Positions 1 through 9,582 of a stretch of 64,000 bases of DNA are shown in pieces. The notes beneath the pieces were generated by a model, which saw nothing but the letters and a program-made list of their open reading frames with translations, did no database searches and was not told the origin of the DNA. This stretch comes from Limnanthes douglasii subsp. nivea (lineage: Eukaryota; Streptophyta; Magnoliopsida; Brassicales; Limnanthaceae), in contig JAUPFV010000003.1 of the NCBI GenBank assembly GCA_036936605.1, positions 105,161,278 through 105,225,277 of the forward strand, given 5' to 3'. Position 1 is the first letter of the stretch, and each line of letters begins with the position of its first letter. The position numbers were made by a program, and so were the translations under genes.

Positions 1-434
1 TTATTATCAAACTGTGGCCCATTATCTGTAGTAATTTTTTGGGGAGCCCCAAATCTGCAACATATGTTAGATAAAATAAATTTAATATCTTCCTTCGAAG
101 GGGTTCCAGCCAAATGAGTTGCCTCTATCTACTTAGAAAAATAGTCAATAGCGACTATGATAGTTCTACATCCAACGGATGCCATAGAAAGAGGCCCAAC
201 TAGATCCATACTCTATCTGGCAAAAGGTATTGGTTCAGATATGGATTTCATAAGAATTGCTGGCACATGAATTTCATTCTCATACTTTTGACAAAGATCA
301 CATTTTTTCACCATTTCTTTAGCATTTGCTATTATGGTTGGCCAGTAGTATCCCGCTAATATGACTCTTCTGGTTAAGGCCGTATAGCCATAGTGTGCAG
401 AACCTTCTCCATCATGTAGCTCAGATAATACCAC
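1..434 (-). pseudogene. Tat-A integrase fragment (HHCC finger and start of the core)
   Basis: From 434 down to about 213 an open stretch carries the HHCC zinc-binding region: a HDGEGSAH start, the GYYWP motif and the CDLC cysteine pair. After a stop near 212, the reverse strand continues into degraded core sequence. At the very edge it reaches the segment around the second catalytic Asp (a TDNGPQF-like stretch, about positions 3-25). The third catalytic residue and the C-terminus are beyond the window. In an intact element this protein joins the cDNA to host DNA. Stops inside the domain make this a relic. Confidence 0.8.
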
Positions 435-643
435 TTGGGATTATTTAAATGCTAAGGAACGCAGGAGAGGTCTGCTGAAAGATTTTTAGTAAAGAAATTA
501 TCTTAATATCAAAAAAACCACGAGCCTTGTACTTGATCCTTTTTGCCACAACTTTATCCGGAGGCAATATCCCATCCGATATGTATTGGAGAAGAGCATA
601 TCTCCAATCTTTAGGTTGAATAACAAGTATATTCATATTTTAT

Positions 644-1110
644 TCACTCTCTTTTTCCAGACCTGTCCATACGGATGGACATTTTTACACAAGGAACCCA
701 TGGGTAAGATTCAGAATAAGCTATAGTTGCCAAAGAGTCTGCCAGAGTATTTTCCGATCTTGGAATGTGCTCATAGCGGATATTTTTGAAGTTTGCGGCA
801 ACTTCTTTCAACATAAGCAAGTATTTAATCAACTATTATTTCTTTGCTTCAGATTTCCCTTGAACATGGTGAATCAACAATTGGGAATCACTCATTAACC
901 GGACTCTCTTTGATCCACATAGGAGAGCCAGCTTAAGACCAGCTATGGCTGCTTCATATTCAGACTCATTTTTAGAAGCTCTAAAACCAAAACATATGGC
1001 ATGGTACATATTGTCACCATATGGAGAATTTAGACAAATCCCAGCTCCACAACCCATAGTACTTGATCCACCATCAGTTTGAACTACCCATTCTTTCTTA
1101 GATTGGTTTT
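644..1110 (-). pseudogene. Tat-A second (archaeal-type) RNase H relic
   Basis: Two adjoining open pieces, 836-1057 and 644-832, cover the domain. The first has the SEYEAAIAGLKLAL-type helix with its catalytic Glu and the MSDSQLLIHHV strand with its Asp. The second ends with a region matching the Tat-B copy (ENTLADSLATIAYSE). The start of the domain (DGGSS-like) can be read just above 1057. A stop splits the domain near 833-836. In Tat elements this extra RNase H sits between the normal RNase H and the integrase. The same order is seen here. Confidence 0.75.
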
Positions 1111-1275
1111 CAGATTCCTGTCCGGAGGATCTATCAGCATGGAATTATACCAAGAATTCAGTTACTGACTGGGCTTTAATTGATGTTCGAGGTGCAAAGT
1201 CAATATCATAATCACCCAGCTCTACTGACAACTTGGTCATTCTACTTGACACATTAGCTTTCTGAAGAACACTTT

Positions 1276-2653
1276 TCAAGGAGAAAGATGTTCGAACAAC
1301 AATAGAATGAGCTTGGAAGTATGGTCTAATTTTCTTGCTGCAATTACTAGGGCAAATGCCAGTTTTTCTAACTTCAAATATCTTCTTTCAGCATCCAACA
1401 GACTCTTACTGATGTAATACACCGGAAGAGGGTAATTGTCTACCTCTCTTACCCGCACAACACTTATTGCATATTCTGACATAGCTAGATATACATAGAG
1501 CTTTTCCCCTCGAACAAGTTTGAAAAGGGTTTTGGGTAAGGATAAATGCTTCATGATTTCAATAAAAGCCTGGTCATACTGTGGAGACCAATTGAAGTCT
1601 TTATCATTCCTAAACACTTAGAAGAATGGAGAGCACTTGTCTAATGATCTTGAGACAAACTTATTCAATGCAGCCAGACGTCCTGTCAGTCTTTGAACTT
1701 ATTTAATATTCCAAAGAGGGTCCATTGCTTGGTAAGGCATTAAGCTGATCCAAATCAGGCTGAATTCCCTTCTCACTTATTATATAGCCCAAGATCTTTC
1801 CAGATCGGACCCCAAATACACATTTCTCAAGGTTCAATTTTAAATTTGCAGCCTCTAAATTGGAGAACATTTCTTGGAGGCCACATATGTGTGAATCTTC
1901 CTTCAAGATTTTAACCATCATATCATCTATGTAAACCTCTATGTTTCTTCCAATCTGATTAGCAAAAGCTCTATTCACTAACCTCTGATAAGTGGCCCCA
2001 GCATTTTTCAATCCGAACGGCATGACTCTATAACAATGAAGATCTCTGTCTGTGATGAAAGTAGTGTGATCTTGATCCTTCAAATCTACTTGTATTTGGT
2101 TGTACATTGAGAAAGCATCCATGAAGGACAATAGTTTGTTTCCAGAGGTAGAATCCACCAACTGATTTATCTGAGGAACATGATAAAGATCTTTAGGGCA
2201 TGCCTTATTAAGGTCAGTGAAATCAATGCACATGCGCCACTTGCCATTCTTTTTCTTGACTAAAACACGGTTGGCAGTCCACAAAGGGTATTGAGATTCT
2301 TTAATGCGACCCATCTTGGTTAAACGGTCAACTTCTTGAACAATCACATCTGTTTTTTGCTTAAAAAAAGACCTCATCTTCTGCACAACTGGTGTAATAT
2401 CACTCCGGATTGACTTATGGGAAATAATATCAACTGACACTCCAGTGACATCACTGTTACACCATGCAAAAACGTGTTGATTATTCATTAAAAAAGATAA
2501 CAACCAGTACTTTAACTCTGGTGCCAGCTTGGAACCAATTTTAACACTCTTGCCCTCTGCAGGGGAGTGGGTTTCAACCTCCTCAATCGGTATTATAACA
2601 CTGGGAGCCTCCATGGGAGCATCAATTTCATTTTCCATAACAGAAGGCTTCAA
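1276..2653 (-). pseudogene. Tat-A reverse transcriptase and RNase H relic
   Basis: The 1703-2653 piece holds most of the RT: KKKNGKWRMCIDFTDLNKACPKD fingers, the SFMDAFSMYNQI strand with its first Asp, the MPFGLKNAGATYQRL turn and the YIDDM catalytic box. All three RT aspartates are therefore still present. The reading frame breaks after the thumb (about 1703). It resumes in 1276-1617 with the RNase H connection (YLAMSEYAISVV..YYISKSLLDAERRYLKLEKLAFALV). The frame change between 1617 and 1703 and the lost C-terminal part of RNase H show decay. It was once the pol region of Tat-A. Confidence 0.85.
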
Positions 2654-3029
2654 TAACTGTTAATCTTTGTTAATTTTGACTGCCCCTAGAGTCTTAGAGG
2701 CAAGGCTGTTGCGTAGCATTCCCTAGCTATCTTCTGGTTGCTTCAGACAACACCTACTTGCCCCTGGACAGGATATTTCAAACATTGGTGGACCGTAGAG
2801 GCCACAACATGCATTTTGGAGAGCCAATACTTTCCAAATATTTCATCGTAAGATGTTGGTCAATCCACCACCACAAACAGTACTCTTATCATATTTTTAA
2901 AAGGTCATTTACCCAACAACACTTCCTCTTCGAATTCCGGAATCACATCTGTACAACTTCCTGTGAAGCCTACAATGGTTATGATCGAACGTTGTATAAC
3001 TGAAGGGTTTCTCATTTGTTTGTACGAGC

Positions 3030-3350
3030 TTAAAAACAGGCTGTTTGTCGAACTGTTGTATCAATCAGAATCCGGTGTATATCGTTTCCCCCTATTGATG
3101 TCTCTATTACCACCGCATCTTCATGAGGCCCTACAATGTCTCTCTGGTCATCCTCATCAAAAACTATAAAGGAAGATAAGGATTGATACTGGTGGGTGGA
3201 TATTCCACCATCCAACTGAGTGGCCAAATTGCGGAGATACCTCTTCTTTGATGAAGTGGAAGGCATAGTCACAGTTTCCCCTCCGAAAATAGTTAATGAC
3301 TCAAAAAACTTAATCAGGTCGGAAACTGTTTTGGTCTTGTCTGTTATCAC
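3030..3350 (-). pseudogene. Tat-A aspartic protease relic
   Basis: The open piece carries the segment that precedes the protease in Tat elements (FFESLTIFGG, then FIVFDEDDQRDIVGPHEDAVVI) and then ILIDT. Tat-B has DTGSS at the same place. Here the reading frame changes right after Asp-Thr, so the Gly and Ser of the active site fall in another frame and the protein ends a few residues later. The catalytic motif is therefore lost. An intact enzyme would process the Gag-Pol polyprotein. Confidence 0.75.
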
Positions 3351-3638
3351 CCCAACCTGATTTCAACTTGGATCTGGATCAAGATACTCAGATTCTACAT
3401 CGAATCTTTCAACAATTACCATTGCACCCTCTTGTGTAGATATCCTAGGATTTATCGAAGGACCAGTCTGGGGAGTATTGGTTTACGCATTATTCGGTCT
3501 GCTTCCCTCTCAATTTTTAACGTAAGCCCCCAACTTGCCCCTTTCAATGAGGTTTTGGACCTCATGCTTCAAGGCTATACAATCATGACTAGCATGGCCT
3601 ATGTCATTGTGATATTGGAAAAAATGAGTGCTCCGGTT

Positions 3639-4959
3639 TTATTTGAGGAACTGCAATGCGGCTGGATTTCTAAAATACACCTCATTCTTAGTCTTGTCAT
3701 AAATTATAGCCACACTCTCCCCCAACTCAGCAAACCACTCAGGATGAACCCAGGGCTCCCTCTTACTTCTAACATGTTGGCTCTGAGTTTGGTTGGACTG
3801 ATTTTGCCTCGACCGGTTAGACTCCTGTCCAGTCTTTTTTTCCCTGTATCCGGACTGGTTAGTAGCTGGAGGAGTTGTTGTTGCAGTAGATCTCACTTGA
3901 TGGTGAACTCTGGTTTTCTTGGTCTCTTCTACGTTGATTTTCTTTCCCACTTAATTCAGCAAACCACCCCAGGTCATAGCCTTCTTCCGAGTCACTGAAT
4001 CGGCTAGATTACCTGGATTTAAACCTTGCTTGAGGGAAGCAATTGCAACTTGTTCAAAGCAATCTACTAGCCCATTTTTTATGTTCACAAAACGGTTGAT
4101 GTATTCCTTCAGGGACACGTTTGGTTCCTGAGCACAATGGATAATAGTGTCCCCATTACCCTTGAGTTCCTTACTTCCAACAAATTTCCTCTGGAAGTCA
4201 ACCCAAAACGTATCAAAATTTCTTATACACCCCTGAGGGAGACTGTTGTACCATTTAAGGGCACTTTATGTGAAAGTTTGGGAGAAGGCCCTACACAATA
4301 GCTTGTTATCGTTATCAAAATTCATCATGAAGTTCTTGAACTGCTCCAGATGGTTGTCTAGATCTCGACTCCCATCGTATTTGTCCATCTTAGAGCTATC
4401 AAACCGCTTAGGAAGATGTCCTGAGAGTATTTTTGCGGACAAAGGCGATTGTCTCCAATTCTTGCTACGGCAAAAAACAGTGTCTTCATTAGGGGTTGCA
4501 AAAATACTCGGTTCTGAATAAAAGGCAAAGGGATCAATCAGCAACTGATCAAGATGCTTATTGGCTGACCCTTTACCCTTACCATGGTGCTTCTTAGGCC
4601 TGCCATGCCTATCCCTCTTTCTTGAATATTTTTTAGTCAACCTCATTTTGTTTATTGATCTTCCCTCATCACTACTTGAAGATAATGATTCTTCAACTTC
4701 TTCCTTATTCGATGAGTTCCTGGAGTACTCAGATGTAGATATCTCAACCGAATTAGATCGGTGTGTCTTCGTGGAACTAAGATGGGTTTTCAAAGACTGC
4801 TCGTTTTCTCCAGGATTGTTAGTGTGGAGAAGTATTTTCTTTAACTCTCAGCACCTCTATTTCATCCCTCAACTGGTCTCGCTCCTCAATAGTATCCTCC
4901 TTGTTTTCCTTTTCACCTTCCACCTCAGGAGGTGGAACATTCTGCTCATTCGGATCCAT
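3639..4959 (-). pseudogene. Tat-A gag relic
   Basis: The start is the ATG at 4959 (MDPNEQNVPPPEVE). A Glu/Lys-rich N-terminus follows. The piece at 4266-4793 has the Gag core start: LPKRFDSSKMDKYDGSRDLDNHLEQFKNF, closely matching the Gag of Tat-B. Several frame changes follow. The region at 3639-3950 gives the Gln/Asn-rich linker and the VHPEWFAELGESVAIIYDKT segment, again as in Tat-B. Gag would form the virus-like particle shell. At least three frame breaks make it non-functional. Confidence 0.8.
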
Positions 4960-5011
4960 CTAAACAACTTTTCTTGCTGGTTTTGAATTTTGAAATTCAG
5001 GCATCGTCGTG

Positions 5012-5032
5012 CTCCCACTGTGGTCGCCAATT
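5012..5032 (-). other. Tat-A primer-binding site
   Basis: Directly inside the 5' LTR the minus strand reads TGGCGACCACAGTGGGAG. TGGCG-type primer sites next to the LTR are usual in Ty3/gypsy elements; the primer tRNA was not identified. It lies between the LTR end and the gag start and so fixes the element's orientation. Confidence 0.6.
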
Positions 5033-5397
5033 TGGTGTGGTTTATTTTTATATGAGGGTAATTTTTCAAAGTGTTTTGGGTGTTTTGTGGAATTTAATGT
5101 TTAGAGTAGAGAGTAGTGAGATAATTAAGTTGTGTGCTCACAGTAAATTCTGATTACCCCCATAATAGAAGTGGTTGGGGTATTTATACTTAATTACCGA
5201 CCCATGGGCTTATTGGGTCGGATAGTGAAATCGGCTCAAGTAAGGACCCATTAGTAATCCGGTTTGAAGTTACCAGCAACTAGCTTAGTAAGCATTTATT
5301 ATGTTTGTCCTGTTCGGTTTTTTATAATAGTGGTCATGGTCTGAACTACCCATCGGATTAAGTCAAGACACAGTAGCTAAAATATCTGATCTCATCA
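5033..5397 (-). repeat. Tat-A 5' LTR with TATA box
   Basis: On the minus strand it runs from TGATGAGATC to ACACCA next to the primer site, about 365 bp with TG/CA ends. A good TATA box (TATAAATA, minus strand, 5181-5188) is followed by CCCC and then an AT-rich leader. That makes it the likely retroelement promoter. The outer border is a judgement between 5397 and 5399 because the partner LTR is outside the window. Confidence 0.6.
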
Positions 5398-5486
5398 CAT
5401 ACTATAAGATAATTTTAGTTTATAATAAAGGTAATGATAGAATGCTAATCTTAAGTTTGATTATGTATTTAAACGAAATGATTTTA
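5398..5486. other. short spacer between Tat-A and Tat-B
   Basis: About 90 bp of AT-rich DNA separate the two elements. No gene or repeat is seen. Its last bases lead directly into the GCAAT target duplication of Tat-B, so this is the pre-insertion host (or older element) sequence. Confidence 0.6.
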
Positions 5487-5491
5487 GCAAT

Positions 5492-5775
5492 TGGTGTGAA
5501 TTAAAGTTGTAGTGAGTGAATTAAGAACAGAAAGTCTTCAAAGAGAATTTAAAGTAGTGAAAAGTACTTCTGAATATTTCATAGGTCAAAATAACTCATT
5601 CAGCCTCTTTAAATAGGCAAGGTGAGTTAGTTAGAGAAACGGTTACATATTGGTATATTTACAATTTAACCCTTCGGTTTCTCCTAAAGCCTAATTTAAT
5701 CCTATAATTACAGAACTTATCACTTTAGTCCCTATTAATTGCACTTATGTCCCTGCGGAATATCTTTCCTTATCA
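5492..5775 (-). repeat. Tat-B 3' LTR
   Basis: 284 bp, TGGTGTGAAT on the plus strand to TTCCTTATCA. It is identical to the right LTR except for A instead of C in the ACTCATTCAG stretch and C instead of A in CCCTGCGGAA. The minus-strand TATA-like TATTTAAA lies at 5608-5615. As the 3' LTR it would supply the polyadenylation signal, but it could also fire transcription leftward into Tat-A. Confidence 0.95.
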
Positions 5776-5790
5776 GTAGCCCCCCTAGTT
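5776..5790 (-). other. Tat-B purine tract
   Basis: Read on the minus strand, AACTAGGGGGGCTAC ends directly at the 3' LTR start. A G-rich purine run here is the usual start site for plus-strand cDNA synthesis. It is short, with six G (5780-5785). Confidence 0.6.
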
Positions 5791-6173
5791 CTTATACATT
5801 AATGTATAAGAACTATTAGCTCTTCGAATTCTTCCTCGGATCAGCATCATTTTACGTCTTTATTATGATTGAACTCAATGGTCTAGGACTTTCTTCGAAT
5901 TTGTGAATAAGTGCAAACGGATTTCTCAATTGCCTCGAATTTAACTCCTCTTCGAATTTGACTTCTTGTGGTATAGCTTTGCCTTTTCTTCGAACATACT
6001 TCAAACATAGTTTAATAACACTTCGAAATCTCTGAACCCTACCTGATGGATTGATTAGACCTCTAGTGGTAGACCTGTGACATCACTAGTTTCCTTTTCG
6101 TTTCATATTCCACCCAATGAAAACAACTTACTTGTTCCACACTTTCACATTCTCGACGTCATTCTTTTACCCT

Positions 6174-6181
6174 ATAAATAC
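6174..6181 (+). promoter_or_regulatory. TATA box of the Tat-B antisense gene
   Basis: TATAAATA in the context CCCTATAAATACCCAG lies 188 bp before the first in-frame ATG (6362) on the plus strand. It is the only strong plus-strand TATA box between the LTR and the antisense gene. Its position fits a promoter that is independent of the LTRs. Confidence 0.6.
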
Positions 6182-6232
6182 CCAGCTATTCATTCATTAA
6201 GAACTTTTTAGAGAATCCGCCTTTTGAACCAT

Positions 6233-6320
6233 CTTCAATCTGTTCTTCATCTTCAACCTCTTCATCTTCAACCTGTTCTTCATCTTCAACCTGTTCTTCA
6301 TCTTCAACCTCTTCATCTTT
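6233..6320 (+). repeat. CTTCAACCT/CTTCATCTT leader repeat
   Basis: A run of imperfect 15-21-bp repeats built from TTCTTCATCTTCAACCT. It lies between the TATA box and the first ATG of the antisense gene, so it would be in its 5' leader. If translated it gives a LQPLHLQPV-like repeat, but no ATG precedes it in that frame. Confidence 0.6.
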
Positions 6321-6361
6321 TCTTGTCTACCCAAGCAATCTCTCATACCAATACCCATTGT

Positions 6362-9160
6362 ATGAGAAGATACCCTAGATACAATAGATTTAAACCCAGA
6401 AGACCAGTAAGATCAAAGAAAAATCTTTTTCCTGGTTCCAGTAACCAAGTATTCGGGGCCTACGATTATCTTTGCATTTCTCGAAGAGCCAAAGAATACA
6501 AAGCTGCTGGGTTGATCTACAACGGTCCTCACTCTTCCTGTACCACTTTTAAATACGGCAACTTCAATCCTAACCTTGCCACTTCGTCTTCACCTTTAGT
6601 TTCTAACCCAGAAAATAGCTCAACAGCCTCTCCTCTTCAAAATCCAGCCAAATCTTCATTGCTAAGACCTCATCGGAAATCTAAAGTAGTTACTTTAGAC
6701 AAGCCACCAACTGATAACAAATCACAACCCAAATCACTTGTCCTTCAAGTCGAAGAGACAAAAAACCTTCAATCCAACACACTCCCTCCTCAATTCGAGG
6801 CTATCAGAGCTAAACGTGCCAAAAAATCACCTTTCTTAGTAATGGGTGAAGAAGCAAAAAACTCTTCTCCTCCTCAACACTCTCCTCCTCCCCCACAAGA
6901 AGTGGATGACACTACACCAGAGTGTAGTCAGCCAATTCGTGTGACTCAACAGGAGACTCAAATCCGAAGTCACTCCGATGAAGGCCACAAAAAAGACGAT
7001 TCATAAGCTACTGAATCTGATGCCGAAGAGGAATCCGAGGCTGATGGTGTAGCTCCTCCAAAGAAAACTCGAGGGAAAAAAGCTCTCATTACACTTCCTG
7101 AGAACGTTGCCTCCTTAGTTCAAGAAAATCTCAAGCCTCTTTCTGCCTGGTACATTCTTGCCTTAAAGAATGTATCCTACAGCTACTACCTCGAATCAGA
7201 GAAAGAGCAACTCAGAAGGCTATGGGGGTTTACTGACAATATGACTCTTCGATTGCCAGTTGAAGGAGAGACACCCTTAAACTGTCAAAAAGATGAGCTA
7301 GTAGTGTACCCTGAGCTCTTCAACTGGGGACTTCGGTTTCCCCTTGATCCGATGATAGTAAAGTTCTTCGAAATCCACAGACTGTGCCCAACACAAGTCA
7401 CCCCCAACTTGCTCTTCACTTTGTTCTCAGCAATTATGGTATCAAGGCTTGGAGGCATTCCCCTCGAAATCGAGGACTTCATCTCAGTAACCAAAGTCTC
7501 AAATGGCCCTGTTCTGCCGTTTTATTACTTAACCCTTGAAGATGATTTGAAAATTATCGACGACCTCCTCGAAGCCGATAAGTTCTGGAAACAAAGGTTC
7601 GTCTTTCTATCAGGTGCCTGGGAAAATGGCAAAGAAATTTCCGATGCCAATCCTTCCAGACTCACCCTTACTTGGAGAGACAGTAGTAAGTGATACCTTC
7701 CTTTATTTATCTAGTTGTTTTTGAATCAATTTATTTAGCTAACTATTTATCTCTCTTTAGAAATTCCGAGGCGGTTTAAGGGTCGTCGAAAAGAAGCCAA
7801 GCTTATCTTCCAAAAGATGGCTGAGTGGGCTGAAAAGTCTTGGGGAAATGGCTTTCATTCAGCATTCGAGCCCATTAACTTTGTTAATAGCCATCTCTGG
7901 CGTATATCTTTAGGGGCCGACTTCCCTCAGGATCCGATGACGCCACCAGATCCCCTTCTAGCAGTTGAGAGGATACTTGCACCAGATGGGAAATGCTATC
8001 TTCTGCTTCGGAATCGAAGTGACAGCCATCTTCCTTTGAAGAAGAAAAGAAAATTGACCCAGAAGAAAGCCAGCACAAGCAGGGCTAAGCCTTCCAAGAC
8101 TTCGAAGAGTGTAGGGAAAAGAAAAACATCTGCACCTTCACTTCCCACTATATCCGAAGAAGATCAACCTGCCCTGAAAAAGAAAAAAGACACTTCTCCA
8201 AAAAAGAAAAAGAATAAGTCTAGCAAGCCAAATGAAAAGAACGAAGCTGATATGCTAGAGGCTGTGCTAGCTTCCGAGGCGTAGGGTAAAACTTTTGTTG
8301 AGGAAAACCCTGAAGGAGAAATAACACTTGGAGATAAACAAATAGATGATTATCTGAACTTCGAAGACTTTAACTCAAGTGGAGATTTTGTGTTTTCTGG
8401 CTCTCAGACTACCAATGTTGTTCCACCAATTTTTACTGGGGCTGGTACAGCTTCGACATCTAACACCATCGCTCCTGTTCATCAGCCATTAGTCTTTCCT
8501 CACTCAGAGAAATTCGATGAGGTAACTTCAATTCTCCAACCTTTTCCAAATTTAATTGCTGCAGTCACAAAGTTATACGAAGAGGTGAGCAAATCTCAAA
8601 CCCAATTGGAGCGCCTCGCCCAAGAGTTAGCTAGGAGCAGAAAAGAAACAGTCTCTGAAAAGACTTCGAAAAACGAAGCACTCCAGAAATTCGAAGCTGA
8701 GAAAGAACAGCTTCTTAAAGAACACAAGGAAGAAGTCGAAGCTCTTAAAACTACTCATCTGCAGGCTCTTGAAGATCTAAAGGCTGAACATTCTACTGCT
8801 ATTTCCGATGCTACGGCACTTATTAAGGAAACGAAAGAGAAACTGGAAAAAAGCCAGAGTGAGATCACTACACTTCGAACAGGATTCGAAGAAGAAAAGA
8901 AAGCTGCAGTCAAAAAGGCTGAAACCAAAGTTAGTTCTGTGATGCTCGAAGGCATGAAGAAAACTCAAATTGATACATCTATTCAGCTTCTTCGAGAAGT
9001 TCATGCTGCTTGTCCAAGACTAGACTTATCAGACCTTTGGAAACGAGTTCCAGAAGAACAACGCCCCAAGGAAGCTTTCGAAGTGCCACCAATCTCCTCC
9101 TCAGAAGAAGGAAATAGTTCCGAAGAGGAATCGTCAGAAGGAGAAGAAAATGATGCCTAA
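6362..9160 (+). pseudogene. Tat-B antisense accessory gene, PF04195-like (putative gypsy-type transposon protein)
   Basis: It is one reading frame of about 907 codons with a 75-bp intron (7686-7760, GTAAGT...TTTAG). Joining the exons keeps the frame exactly, which supports the intron. The start is taken as ATG 6362. Residues coded near 7310-7500 (NWGLRFPLDPMIVKFF..LCPTQVTPNLL) resemble the GLRFPL...P.Q..PN core of the Pfam family found in antisense ORFs of Tat elements. After the intron come a Lys-rich, nuclear-signal-like stretch (8030-8230) and a long coiled coil (about 8570-8970), then an acidic tail. Its function is unknown. Two in-frame stops, TAA at 7004-7006 and TAG at 8282-8284, interrupt this copy. 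It converges on pol, with a 422-bp gap between the 3' ends. Confidence 0.75.
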
Positions 9161-9582
9161 TAGGCTAGGCAGTTCGTTTTTGTTTTTTGTGTATGTGATT
9201 AAGTACTCCCCCCCTTTTTTGTAAACTTCGTATTTTATCCCACGAGAAACCACTTATCTTTTTTTTATATCTTAAATTTCTGGTATACTTGTTTGAACTG
9301 GTTATTCCTAAACATAAATGCACTCACAAGTCATGGCACCTCGAAAAATTTGGTTGTTTCTTCGAAGCTATCGCTTCGGAAAATTATTCTTGGTCAACTT
9401 TCAAAGATGATCAGTCTTTGCCAAATTACCAAAATAATAAATCACACATCATAGCAAACAACCAATGGCCAAAAGAAATTTTATTAATAAATTCAATATT
9501 AATCAGACACCTCGTTAAAACCTTTCTGGGCCAACAGATAAGGAAAGAGTATGTCTGTTTTACAAAAATTCGAAGTTCAGTT
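9161..9582. other. gap between convergent Tat-B genes
   Basis: This stretch lies between the stop of the antisense gene and the stop of pol. It is AT-rich with a TTTTTTGT-rich part near 9180-9260. No gene is seen. It is presumably the shared 3' untranslated and polyadenylation zone of two converging transcripts. Confidence 0.5.

Larger units (their letters stand above)
1..5397 (-). mobile_element. Tat-A: decayed Ty3/gypsy Tat-clade retrotransposon, 5' part
   Basis: Read on the minus strand the order is 5' LTR, PBS, gag, protease, RT, RNase H, second (archaeal-type) RNase H and integrase, and the integrase runs off the left window edge. The extra RNase H after the usual one is the known signature of the Tat clade. 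Every coding part is broken by stops or frameshifts, so it cannot encode proteins. It is related to, but clearly diverged from, the fresh Tat-B element next to it: the domain order and motifs match, but the LTRs differ. The right border (about 5397, LTR ending in CA) is inferred; the matching LTR and target duplication lie outside the window. Confidence 0.85.
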
